In this document: one piece after another, positions 1 to 7,255 of the stretch
How the letters are laid out: each line of letters begins with the position of its first letter
How positions within the stretch are numbered: the first letter of the stretch is position 1
Assembly: GCA_018713405.1 (NCBI GenBank)
Contig: DVOR01000240.1
Span: 1-7,604 of the forward strand
Source of the DNA: Candidatus Spyradenecus faecavium
Lineage (GTDB): Bacteria > Verrucomicrobiota > Kiritimatiellia > RFP12 > DVOR01
Direction of reading: 5' to 3'
DNA: 7,604 bases
Notes under the pieces: model-generated
Seen by the model: only the letters and a program-made list of their open reading frames with translations
What the model was told of the DNA's origin: nothing
Databases searched by the model: none
Program-made: the position numbers and the translations under genes

Positions 1-637
1 AATCTTGCTCGACCGCCGGGCGGTGGGTGAGGATGAAGACACGGGCGCACCCCATCTCCTTGGCCAGCGTCAGCGCGGCGATGGTCTTCCCGAAGCGCAT
101 CTTCGCGTTCCACAGCACCGACAGGGCGCCGGCCTTGAAACGGCGTTTCGCCAGGTCGACCGCCTCACGCTGGCTGGGACGCAGGATGATTTCCTGCACG
201 TGAGAGACCTCGTTCACGGAGAGCGCGTTCCGTCCCTCCTTCGCCGCGCGAATGGCGTTCTTGACCGTTGTCAGATTCGTGCGGAACCACTCGCGCCCCG
301 CGCCCTTCCTGGGCTTTTCGCGCGGGTGGCCGGAGTTGACCAGCACGCGGTGGACGTCGGTGTCCCCGATGACCTTGCGACCGCCCACCGCCAGCTCGGT
401 GTGGAGGAGGGTGTAGGCGACGCCGGCGGTCTGGGTGTACTGGTCGATGCGCTTCCTCGCGGCGTCGTTCAGCGCCCGGCAGTTTGGGGTGAGCACGGCG
501 TGCGCCTTCGCGGACGGCAGGTCGCATTGCACGGTGGTCTCGCCCACCTTCAGCAGGCCGGCATGGTCGGCGTCGGGGATGGCGAAGACGTAGATGAGCT
601 TGTAGGCGTAGGGGTTCTCGATGACAGACACAGGCAT
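1..637 (-). CDS. GIY-YIG-like nuclease / SF2 helicase fusion, large restriction subunit (partial, 3' end beyond window)
   Basis: This is the N-terminal 212 residues of a protein that continues past the left edge. Residues 13-36 (KLIYVFAI...LLKVGETTV) look like the two-strand core of a GIY-YIG domain of the T5orf172 type, with YVF and KVG in place of GIY and YIG. R63 and E81 are candidate catalytic residues. A linker follows (REWFRTNL, about 120-128). A superfamily 2 ATPase then begins: a Q-motif-like RPSQREA at 153-159, Walker A AKMRFGKT at 178-185, and a motif Ia-like segment VFILTHRPAVEQD at 200-212. The LWNAKMRFGKT string resembles, from memory, large helicases encoded beside 'subunit M' genes. 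The ATG at 637 follows GGAAAGG about 8 nt upstream, and the gene starts 4 nt after the preceding stop, so the two are translationally linked. The likely role is DNA cleavage and ATP-driven translocation. An Eco57I-type methylase domain further along is expected but not visible. The family call is solid; the biochemical role is inferred. Confidence 0.8.
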   Translation of the reverse strand, partial: MPVSVIENPYAYKLIYVFAIPDADHAGLLKVGETTVQCDLPSAKAHAVLTPNCRALNDAARKRIDQYTQTAGVAYTLLHTELAVGGRKVIGDTDVHRVLVNSGHPREKPRKGAGREWFRTNLTTVKNAIRAAKEGRNALSVNEVSHVQEIILRPSQREAVDLAKRRFKAGALSVLWNAKMRFGKTIAALTLAKEMGCARVFILTHRPAVEQD

Positions 638-641
638 GGGT

Positions 642-1568
642 TCATCCTTTCCGGAAGAGGGTGCGGACGAAGACGGGCTTGGGGCGGCGGGGGTCGGACC
701 AGTCGAGGATGCGGCAGTGGGCGGGCTTGGGGTTGTCGAGGAGGTCGTCGTCGGCGGGGTAGCCGGGGGGGACGAAGCGGAGGCCGTCCATCTGCCAGAG
801 GTTCCAGGAGATGATGGTGGCGAGTTCGCGGCACTCGCGGCGGGAGAGCTCGGCGGCCTTGGGGAAGCGGGCGCGGCGGGCCTCGATGACGGCGGCCAGG
901 AGGTTTTCGCGGGCGAGGAGGAGGTTGTCGCCCTGCCAGTCGTAGCCATAGGTGGCGCGGAGGGCATGCTTGGCCCATCGCATCCAGTCCTTGTCGCGGA
1001 TGGTGTTCTCGGAGACGACGCGGAGCTTGCGGTCGAGGATGCCGACGCGCTCGGGGACGGGGATGGGGCGGCCGTCGGTGGCGTCGTAGCGGGTGGTGAG
1101 GTAGGGCGCCTCGCCGCAGGTGATCTCCAGGCGAGGCAGGCGGACGTAGTCGCGCCAGGCGCAGCCCTCGGGGAAGGGGATGGCGCGCTCGGTGGGTTCC
1201 CAGGCGCGGCCGCCGGCGGTGGGGACGGTGAAGGGGGAGGGGTGGCCGAACCAGGCGGCGTCGATGAGGTCGTTCTGCGCGTTGACGACCCAGGCGGGGG
1301 TGAAGACCTCGGCGCGCTCGACGGAGCGGCGGCGCTGGACGTGGGCGGCCTTGGCGGTGCGGGGGCGGATGACGCGGCCGTTCGCGCCGGTGATGGCCTC
1401 CAGGCGGATCTCGTCCTGCGCGTGGTGGCCCAGCGCGGCGTAGTCCTCCGTGCCCCAGAGGATGTTGCGCCCCGTGGTCCGGTCCCGCAGGAGGATGTCG
1501 AGCACGCCGGGGACGGCCTTGACCAGGTCGTCCTCGAGGATGTCGACTTCCCCCAACAACAAGGGCAT
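642..1568 (-). CDS. Restriction endonuclease subunit M-like protein (putative adenine-methyltransferase component)
   Basis: The product has 308 residues, close to the length I recall for proteins annotated 'restriction endonuclease subunit M'. Recognisable blocks are LLRDRTTGRNILW (26-38), ITGANGRVIRPR (59-70), AEVFTPAWVVNAQNDLID (86-103), which resembles motif X (xVFTP) of Eco57I/HsdM-like N6-adenine methyltransferases, LEITCGEAPYL (147-157), a plausible variant of the SAM-binding motif, LDRKLRVV (178-185), YGYDWQGDNLLLARENLL (207-224), and WNLWQMDGL (255-263). No [DNS]PP[YF] catalytic motif is present, so this chain alone is not a complete classical methyltransferase. The ATG at 1568 is the only usable start: an in-frame TAG lies 14 codons upstream with no alternative start between. 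GGAGG lies about 12 nt upstream, which is long spacing. The helicase gene follows 4 nt after the stop. It is probably the DNA-recognition or modification partner of that protein. Family membership is fairly sure; the function is inferred. Confidence 0.8.
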   Translation of the reverse strand: MPLLLGEVDILEDDLVKAVPGVLDILLRDRTTGRNILWGTEDYAALGHHAQDEIRLEAITGANGRVIRPRTAKAAHVQRRRSVERAEVFTPAWVVNAQNDLIDAAWFGHPSPFTVPTAGGRAWEPTERAIPFPEGCAWRDYVRLPRLEITCGEAPYLTTRYDATDGRPIPVPERVGILDRKLRVVSENTIRDKDWMRWAKHALRATYGYDWQGDNLLLARENLLAAVIEARRARFPKAAELSRRECRELATIISWNLWQMDGLRFVPPGYPADDDLLDNPKPAHCRILDWSDPRRPKPVFVRTLFRKG

Positions 1569-1574
1569 GAGAAA

Positions 1575-1649
1575 GGCGTGCCTCCGTCTGACGGTTCCAT
1601 CGGAGGCCTAGCACTGCCCTGCAGAAAACCGTACAGACGGGGGCACGCC
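1575..1649 (-). promoter_or_regulatory. Long inverted repeat sequestering the M-gene Shine-Dalgarno
   Basis: Positions 1575-1590 and 1634-1649 are inverted copies matching at 15 of 16 positions, separated by 43 nt. On the minus strand the proximal arm reads CAGACGGAGGCACGCC and contains GGAGG, the only Shine-Dalgarno-like sequence before the M gene. A competing short stem is also possible: CCTCCG (minus strand, 1606-1601) with CGGAGG (1586-1581). Both foldings hide the ribosome-binding site and they exclude each other. The proximal arm also overlaps an 11-bp palindrome CCGTCTGACGG (1584-1594) that could be a protein-binding site instead. Confidence 0.5.
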
Positions 1650-1664
1650 GGGGTAATGACCCCG
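1649..1664. repeat. Small hairpin in RM leader
   Basis: CGGGGT-AATG-ACCCCG is a perfect 6-bp stem with a 4-nt loop. It directly abuts the distal arm of the Shine-Dalgarno-covering repeat. No T-run follows on either strand, so it is not an obvious terminator. Confidence 0.5.
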
Positions 1665-1677
1665 ACGCGCTCCCGCG

Positions 1678-1726
1678 TACATTCGTTTCTACATGGGAAG
1701 GTGCTAGTTTCCGATAGACGAATGTA
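1678..1726. repeat. Inverted repeat TACATTCGT ... ACGAATGTA
   Basis: TACATTCGT at 1678-1686 and ACGAATGTA at 1718-1726 are perfect 9-bp inverted copies with a 31-nt spacer. The right arm shares its last base with the adjoining 15-bp palindrome. It could be a stem in the leader RNA or a pair of operator half-sites. Confidence 0.5.
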
Positions 1727-1740
1727 TGCGTTGAACGCAT
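1726..1740. promoter_or_regulatory. 15-bp palindrome, candidate operator
   Basis: ATGCGTTGAACGCAT is a perfect 7-1-7 palindrome. It lies roughly 43-57 nt downstream of the predicted RM transcription start, a position where a bound repressor could block elongation. No regulator gene is visible in the window, so the binding protein is unknown. Confidence 0.45.
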
Positions 1741-1745
1741 CGTTA

Positions 1746-1786
1746 GGCACTCACCCGCCGGTTTCCCGCCGAGTGAGCTATGTGCC
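1746..1786. repeat. Bulged hairpin at the 5' end of the RM leader
   Basis: GGCA (1746-1749) pairs with TGCC (1783-1786), and CTCAC (1750-1754) with GTGAG (1773-1777), leaving a 5-nt bulge CTATG (1778-1782). The interior can add a CGG/CCG stem with a GAAA loop on the minus-strand RNA. If transcription begins near 1783 this would be a 5'-terminal structure. Confidence 0.4.
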
Positions 1787-1789
1787 AGC

Positions 1790-1819
1790 AGAATACCCCA
1801 TCGCACCCCCTCCTGTCAA
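1790..1819 (-). promoter_or_regulatory. Sigma-70-type promoter of the RM operon
   Basis: On the minus strand a perfect -35 TTGACA (1819-1814) is followed after 18 bp by TATTCT (1795-1790), which matches TATAAT at four of six positions. Transcription would begin near 1783. It is the best promoter match in this gap and points at the M gene. Confidence 0.6.
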
Positions 1820-1855
1820 CCTCGCCCCCGCGTCCTCACGAAAAAGGTCCGCCGC

Positions 1856-1941
1856 CGAAACCCTAAGGGGTCTGAGGCGAAACCCTAAGGGGTTCGACCC
1901 AAAACCCTAAGGGTTTCGGGGCAAACCCTTAAGGGTTTCGG
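1856..1941. repeat. Four 22-bp-spaced palindromic repeats, CGAAACCCTAAGGGGTT type
   Basis: The core CCCTAAGGG (CCCTTAAGGG in the last copy) starts at 1861, 1883, 1905 and 1926, so the period is 22, 22 and 21 bp, about two helical turns. Each core is flanked by AAA/TTT and CG. Copy 4 (AAACCCTTAAGGGTTT, 1923-1938) is a perfect 16-bp palindrome and copy 3 is AAACCC-TAA-GGGTTT. The array ends 37 bp upstream of the RM -35 box, about 70-160 bp before the predicted start. Same-face spacing and palindromy suggest cooperative binding of a dimeric protein. A recombination site, or terminator-like hairpins downstream of clpB, are alternatives. Confidence 0.75.
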
Positions 1942-1962
1942 AAAAAGATGTGGACTTATGCA

Positions 1963-1989
1963 GAATCCGCCCCTGGGAGGAGCGGATTC
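1963..1989. repeat. Hairpin downstream of clpB
   Basis: GAATCCGC (1963-1970) and GCGGATTC (1982-1989) form a perfect 8-bp stem with an 11-nt loop. There is no T-run on either side. It may be a backup transcription stop or an mRNA 3'-end stabiliser for clpB; the role is not clear. Confidence 0.45.
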
Positions 1990-1996
1990 GGAAGGT

Positions 1997-2021
1997 GGGG
2001 GGCTTGGGGGCGGGGTGAGGG
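1997..2021 (+). other. G-quadruplex motif
   Basis: Four guanine runs of 6, 5, 4 and 3 (1997-2002, 2006-2010, 2012-2015, 2019-2021) are separated by CTT, C and TGA. This satisfies the standard four-run, short-loop quadruplex pattern on the plus strand. That strand is the template for clpB, and the motif sits 5 nt beyond the clpB terminator T-run. The minus-strand RNA here would be C-rich and G-poor, which could also serve Rho loading. Confidence 0.6.
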
Positions 2022-2025
2022 ATGC

Positions 2026-2058
2026 AAAGGCCCCGCGGGACGATGTCCTCGCGGGGCC
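2026..2058 (-). terminator. Intrinsic terminator of clpB
   Basis: In the clpB direction GGCCCCGCG (2058-2050) pairs perfectly with CGCGGGGCC (2037-2029). The stem can extend through GGAC/GTCC around a small loop, and TTT (2028-2026) follows. The stem is very strong but the T-run is short. It lies about 30 nt after the clpB stop. Confidence 0.65.
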
Positions 2059-2061
2059 GGG

Positions 2062-2081
2062 TTGTCTTGATACGGAGACAA
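2062..2081 (-). other. Small hairpin between clpB stop and terminator
   Basis: TTGTCT (2062-2067) and AGACAA (2076-2081) form a 6-bp stem with an 8-nt loop in the clpB 3' untranslated region. It is adjacent to the GC-rich terminator stem and may help insulate or stabilise the mRNA end. Confidence 0.35.
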
Positions 2082-2089
2082 GCGGGGGA

Positions 2090-4618
<2,529 letters not shown>

Positions 4619-4626
4619 AAAATCAG

Positions 4627-4634
4627 TCCTCCTT
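4627..4634 (-). promoter_or_regulatory. Shine-Dalgarno of clpB
   Basis: AAGGAGGA (minus strand 4634-4627) stands 8 nt before the ATG at 4618 and decides that start over the in-frame ATGs at 4612, 4603 and the far upstream one at 4738. Confidence 0.8.
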
Positions 4635-4651
4635 GCCGGATGTCGCCGGCA
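4634..4651 (-). other. 5'-UTR hairpin of clpB
   Basis: TGCCGG-ATGTCG-CCGGCA is a perfect 6-bp stem with a 6-nt loop. It begins at the predicted sigma-54 start (about 4649) and ends at the first base of the Shine-Dalgarno. If made, the transcript would start with a hairpin that could affect ribosome access or mRNA stability. Confidence 0.4.
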
Positions 4652-4658
4652 CCCTTTA

Positions 4659-4677
4659 TTGCAACTCCCGTGCCAAT
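4659..4677 (-). promoter_or_regulatory. Sigma-54 (-24/-12) promoter of clpB
   Basis: The minus strand reads TTGGCACGGGAGTTGCA, an exact match to the RpoN pattern TGGCAC-N5-TTGCA. The GG (4674-4673) and GC (4662-4661) doublets are 12 bp apart as required. Transcription would start near 4649, about 30 nt before the clpB ATG. Sigma-54 promoters need an ATP-driven enhancer-binding activator; none is encoded in the window. No CIRCE element is seen and no convincing sigma-32 promoter was noticed upstream. Confidence 0.75.
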
Positions 4678-4720
4678 CCTCGTGGCCCGCCCCAAACGTC
4701 TCCTTTTGACCCTTCCCGCC

Positions 4721-4781
4721 TGCCACTTGTTGGCACACCGTGCCACATCTTGTCTAAGGCCGTGCCATGCCGACCGTGCCA
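4721..4781. promoter_or_regulatory. Cluster of TGCCA/TGGCA half-sites, candidate enhancer (UAS)
   Basis: Half-sites occur at 4721-4725 (TGCCA), 4731-4735 (TGGCA), 4741-4745, 4763-4767 and 4777-4781 (TGCCA), plus one inside the -24 element (4671-4675). They form two overlapping dyads: TGCCA-CTTGT-TGGCA and TGGCAC-ACC-GTGCCA. Four of the six belong to the longer CGTGCCA. Relative to the predicted clpB start the cluster spans about -72 to -132, the usual distance for sigma-54 activator sites. It also lies between the divergent promoters, so it could serve both genes. Which protein binds is unknown. Confidence 0.6.
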
Positions 4782-4847
4782 AACGTCTTCCCGTTGCATC
4801 CCCGGCCACGGCGGAACCGGTGGGTCGCGGCATGGTGGGCGGGGATT

Positions 4848-4856
4848 TGGTAGAAT
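4848..4856 (+). promoter_or_regulatory. Extended -10 promoter of the phosphoesterase operon
   Basis: TGGTAGAAT fits the extended -10 form TGnTATAAT with five of six matches in the hexamer. No good -35 is found at the usual distance, as expected for this class. The start point would fall at about 4863-4864, at or within a base of the ATG at 4864. Confidence 0.5.
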
Positions 4857-4863
4857 GGGGGGC

Positions 4864-5559
4864 ATGATCTGGGTGACCGGGGACAAGCATGGCGTGTTCG
4901 AGGACGTGGCGGACTTTTGCCGCCGCGAGGGGACATCGCGCGACGATGTCCTGATTGTCTTGGGGGACGCTGGCATCAATTATTATGGGGACGCGCGCGA
5001 CACCGCGCTGAAGCAACACCTGGCGCAATACCCCATCACGCTCTTTTGCGTGCATGGCAACCACGAGGCGCGGCCCGAGCGGGTGCGCGGCTATGCACGG
5101 CGCGCGGGCTTCGGCGGCGAGGTATGGGCGGACCCGCGTTACCCGAACCAGCTCTTCCCCGTGGACGGGGCGCTCTATGAGATTGGGGGCCAGCGGACGC
5201 TGGTCGTGGGTGGGGCGTACTCGGCGGACAAGTTCCAGCGTCTGCTCAACCACTGGGCGTGGTTCGAGGACGAGCAGCCCTCGGACGCCGTCAAGGCGCG
5301 GGCGGAGGCGGCGTTGGAGGCCGTGGGGTGGCGGGTGGACGCGGTGCTGTCGCACACGTGCCCGGAGGGCGTGTTGCCGCCGGGGCGGAAAGAGGCGTGG
5401 GAGCGGCGCTTTGGGCCCATCGATTGGTCCACGGAGCGGTGGCTGCAGGGCCTCCGGGAGCGGCTCGCGTTCCGTCTGTGGTACGTGGGGCACCATCACG
5501 TGGATTACCGTGCGGGCGATTTCGTTTTCTTGTACCATCAGTTCATTCCCTTCGCGTGA
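4864..5559 (+). CDS. Calcineurin-like metallophosphoesterase
   Basis: The 231-residue protein carries the complete metal-site signature of the calcineurin-like phosphoesterase fold: D7 and H9 (GDKHG, 6-10, the DxH motif), D35 (LGDAGIN, 33-39), GNHE (65-68), H164 (LSHTCPEG, 162-169) and GHHH (209-212). It binds two divalent metals and hydrolyses phosphoester bonds; the substrate cannot be read from sequence. Conserved-looking segments such as VVGGAYSADKFQR (114-126) and WFEDEQPSD (133-141) recall, from memory, uncharacterised metallophosphoesterases of gut anaerobes. There is no signal peptide, so it is probably cytoplasmic. The start at 4864 is preferred because the family begins with MI-[WY]-VTGD; an in-frame ATG at 4855 would add three residues but lies in the -10 box. 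No proper Shine-Dalgarno precedes it, only a G-run touching the ATG. It is the first gene of a probable operon; its stop codon abuts the ettA ribosome-binding site. Confidence 0.9.
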   Translation: MIWVTGDKHGVFEDVADFCRREGTSRDDVLIVLGDAGINYYGDARDTALKQHLAQYPITLFCVHGNHEARPERVRGYARRAGFGGEVWADPRYPNQLFPVDGALYEIGGQRTLVVGGAYSADKFQRLLNHWAWFEDEQPSDAVKARAEAALEAVGWRVDAVLSHTCPEGVLPPGRKEAWERRFGPIDWSTERWLQGLRERLAFRLWYVGHHHVDYRAGDFVFLYHQFIPFA

Positions 5560-5571
5560 AAGGAGGCCAGC

Positions 5572-7227
5572 GTGGCCGGCGAGTATGTCTTCAACCTGCA
5601 GAACGTCACCAAGCACCATGAGAAGAAGGTCATCCTGGATGACGTGAACCTGGCCTTTTTCCACGGGGCGCACATCGGCGTCATCGGCGCGAATGGCGCG
5701 GGCAAGTCCTCGCTCCTCAAGATCTTGGCGGGGATGGACAAGGATTACATGGGCACGTGCCAGGTGGCCAAGGGCGTGAAGGTGGGCTATCTGCCGCAGG
5801 AGCCGGAGCTCGACCCGGAGAAGACCGTGCAGGAGTGCGTCATGGAGGGCGTGGCCGGCGCTCAGGCCATGCTCGAGAAGTATGAGGACCTCTGCTGCCG
5901 CCTGGACGAGCCCGGCGCGGAGGAGGAGATGGCCCGCCTGCAGGAAATCATCGACGCCAACGACCTGTGGAACCTGGAGCACCAGGTGGAGCTGGCGATG
6001 GAGGCGCTGCGCTGCCCGGACCCGGACGCGTTGGCCGGGAAGCTCTCCGGCGGCGAAAAGCGCCGCGTGGCGATGTGCCGCCTGCTTATCTCCAACCCGG
6101 ACGTGCTGTTGCTCGACGAGCCGACCAACCACCTGGACGCGGAGTCGGTGGCCTGGATCGAGGCCTTCCTGAAGAAGTTCAAGGGCACGCTCATCGTGGT
6201 GACGCACGACCGCTACTTCCTCAACAACGTCACCGAGTGGATCCTGGAGATGGACGCCGGGCGCACCTATCCTTACAAGGGAAACTACGAGCAGTGGCTG
6301 GAGCAGAAGCAGGCCATGATGGCCGCGCAGGCCAAGCAGGCCGAGAGCCGCCGCAAGATGATTCAGCAGGAGCTCGAGTGGATCCACACCAACCCCTCCG
6401 GCCGCCGGGCCAAGGGCAAGGCGCGCCTGGCGCGCTACGAGGAGCTCGTGGCCAAGCAGGTCGACACCCGCGAGGAGGAGCTCAAGATCCAGATCCCGCC
6501 GGGGCCGCGCCTGGGCAACCTGGTGGTCCGCGCCACCGACCTGTGCATGGCCTTCGGCGACCGCATCCTTTTCGAGCACGTGAACTTCGACCTGCCGCGC
6601 GGCGGCATCGTGGGCGTCATCGGCGCGAACGGCGCAGGCAAGACGACGCTCTTCAAGCTCATCACCGGCCAGCTCAAGCCCACCTCCGGCGAACTGCGCA
6701 TCGGTGAGACCGTCGTGCTCAGCTACGTCGACCAATCGCGCGAGGCGCTGGACCCGAACCACACCGTCTACGAGGAGATCACCGGCGGCGGCGACTTCGT
6801 GAACCTCGCCGGCAAGGGCCTCATGAACGGCCGCGCCTATTGCTCGCGCTTCAACCTGCGCGGCACCGACCAGCAGAAGAAGGTGGGCGTCCTCTCGGGC
6901 GGCGAGCGCAACCGCGTGCACCTGGCCAAGCTGCTCCGCGCCGGCGGCAACCTGCTGCTCCTCGACGAGCCGACCAACGACCTCGACGTCGGCACCCTGC
7001 GCTCGCTGGAAGAAGGCATCCAGGATTTCGGCGGCTGCGCCGTGGTGGTGAGCCACGACCGTTGGTTCCTCGACCGCATCGCCACGCACATCCTCGCCTT
7101 CGAGGGCGACTCCAAGGTGCGCTGGTTCGAGGGGTCCTATTCCGACTACCACGAGATGCGCCGCAAGGAGCTCGGCGACGACGCCGACCGCCCCCACCGC
7201 ATCAAGTTCCGCCCCGTCCACCACTGA
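5572..7227 (+). CDS. ettA: Energy-dependent translational throttle protein EttA (ABC-F ATPase)
   Basis: EttA binds the ribosomal E site and gates the first elongation step according to the ATP/ADP ratio. The 551-residue length (E. coli about 555) and colinear sequence support EttA over other ABC-F members. ABC1 has Walker A GANGAGKS (39-46), signature LSGGEKRR (158-165), Walker B LLLDEPTNHLD (179-189) and H212. An arm insertion lies at about 95-135. The linker carrying the P-site tRNA interaction motif spans about 241-305 (ELEW...GRRAKGKARLARYEEL). ABC2 has GANGAGKT (351-358), LSGGERNR (441-448), LLLDEPTNDLD (462-472) and H495. There are no membrane segments, as expected for a soluble ABC-F protein. 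Translation starts at GTG 5572, 5 nt after AGGAGG (5561-5566), which begins just after the upstream stop; coupling to the phosphoesterase is likely. Confidence 0.95.
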   Translation: MAGEYVFNLQNVTKHHEKKVILDDVNLAFFHGAHIGVIGANGAGKSSLLKILAGMDKDYMGTCQVAKGVKVGYLPQEPELDPEKTVQECVMEGVAGAQAMLEKYEDLCCRLDEPGAEEEMARLQEIIDANDLWNLEHQVELAMEALRCPDPDALAGKLSGGEKRRVAMCRLLISNPDVLLLDEPTNHLDAESVAWIEAFLKKFKGTLIVVTHDRYFLNNVTEWILEMDAGRTYPYKGNYEQWLEQKQAMMAAQAKQAESRRKMIQQELEWIHTNPSGRRAKGKARLARYEELVAKQVDTREEELKIQIPPGPRLGNLVVRATDLCMAFGDRILFEHVNFDLPRGGIVGVIGANGAGKTTLFKLITGQLKPTSGELRIGETVVLSYVDQSREALDPNHTVYEEITGGGDFVNLAGKGLMNGRAYCSRFNLRGTDQQKKVGVLSGGERNRVHLAKLLRAGGNLLLLDEPTNDLDVGTLRSLEEGIQDFGGCAVVVSHDRWFLDRIATHILAFEGDSKVRWFEGSYSDYHEMRRKELGDDADRPHRIKFRPVHH

Positions 7228-7255
7228 GGGCGGGCCGCAAGGAAAGGAGCGCGCC

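Larger units (their letters stand above)
1569..1783 (-). promoter_or_regulatory. Structured 5' leader of the restriction-modification operon
   Basis: If transcription starts near 1783, the M gene has an untranslated leader of about 215 nt. Within it are five inverted repeats in a row: 1746-1786, 1726-1740, 1678-1726, 1649-1664 and 1575-1649. The last covers the Shine-Dalgarno. An open frame crossing the leader from an ATG at 1740 continues out of frame into the M gene as an Arg/Pro-rich shadow, so I do not regard it as a leader peptide. I recognise no known riboswitch family. Leader-based or repressor-based control is inferred from the structure alone. Confidence 0.45.

Noticed and set aside
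1606..1748. Integron attC-like site: GTTAGGC at 1742-1748 (GCCTAAC on the minus strand, followed by GATGCGTTCAACGC) and a near-match GCCTAGC at about 1606
   Set aside because: The outer boxes look right by eye, but the inner L boxes do not pair across the interval, the partner box has a mismatch, and there is no integrase or cassette array. It is best explained by the local palindromes.
550..1806. 418-codon minus-strand open frame crossing the RM leader and out of frame through the M gene
   Set aside because: The translation becomes almost wholly Arg/Pro/His-rich, typical of a shifted frame over a GC-rich gene, while the overlapping frame has clear family motifs.
1856..1941. CCCTAA repeats read as telomere-like DNA or a CRISPR array
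   Set aside because: The cores are isolated palindromes at 22-bp spacing, not head-to-tail hexamers, and the intervals are far too short and degenerate to be CRISPR spacers.
4619..4738. N-terminal 40-residue extension of ClpB to the ATG at 4738
   Set aside because: It would translate through the sigma-54 promoter and ignores the strong Shine-Dalgarno before 4618; it resembles no part of the Clp N domain.
4731..4783. Additional sigma-54 promoters at the other TGGCACG copies
   Set aside because: None has a TTGC element at the correct 5-bp spacing; only the copy at 4669-4675 does.
4619..4863. CIRCE (HrcA) or sigma-32 heat-shock element for clpB
   Set aside because: No TTAGCACTC-N9-GAGTGCTAA-like dyad and no convincing CTTGAA/CCCCAT pair was noticed. 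The dyads present are TGCCA-based.
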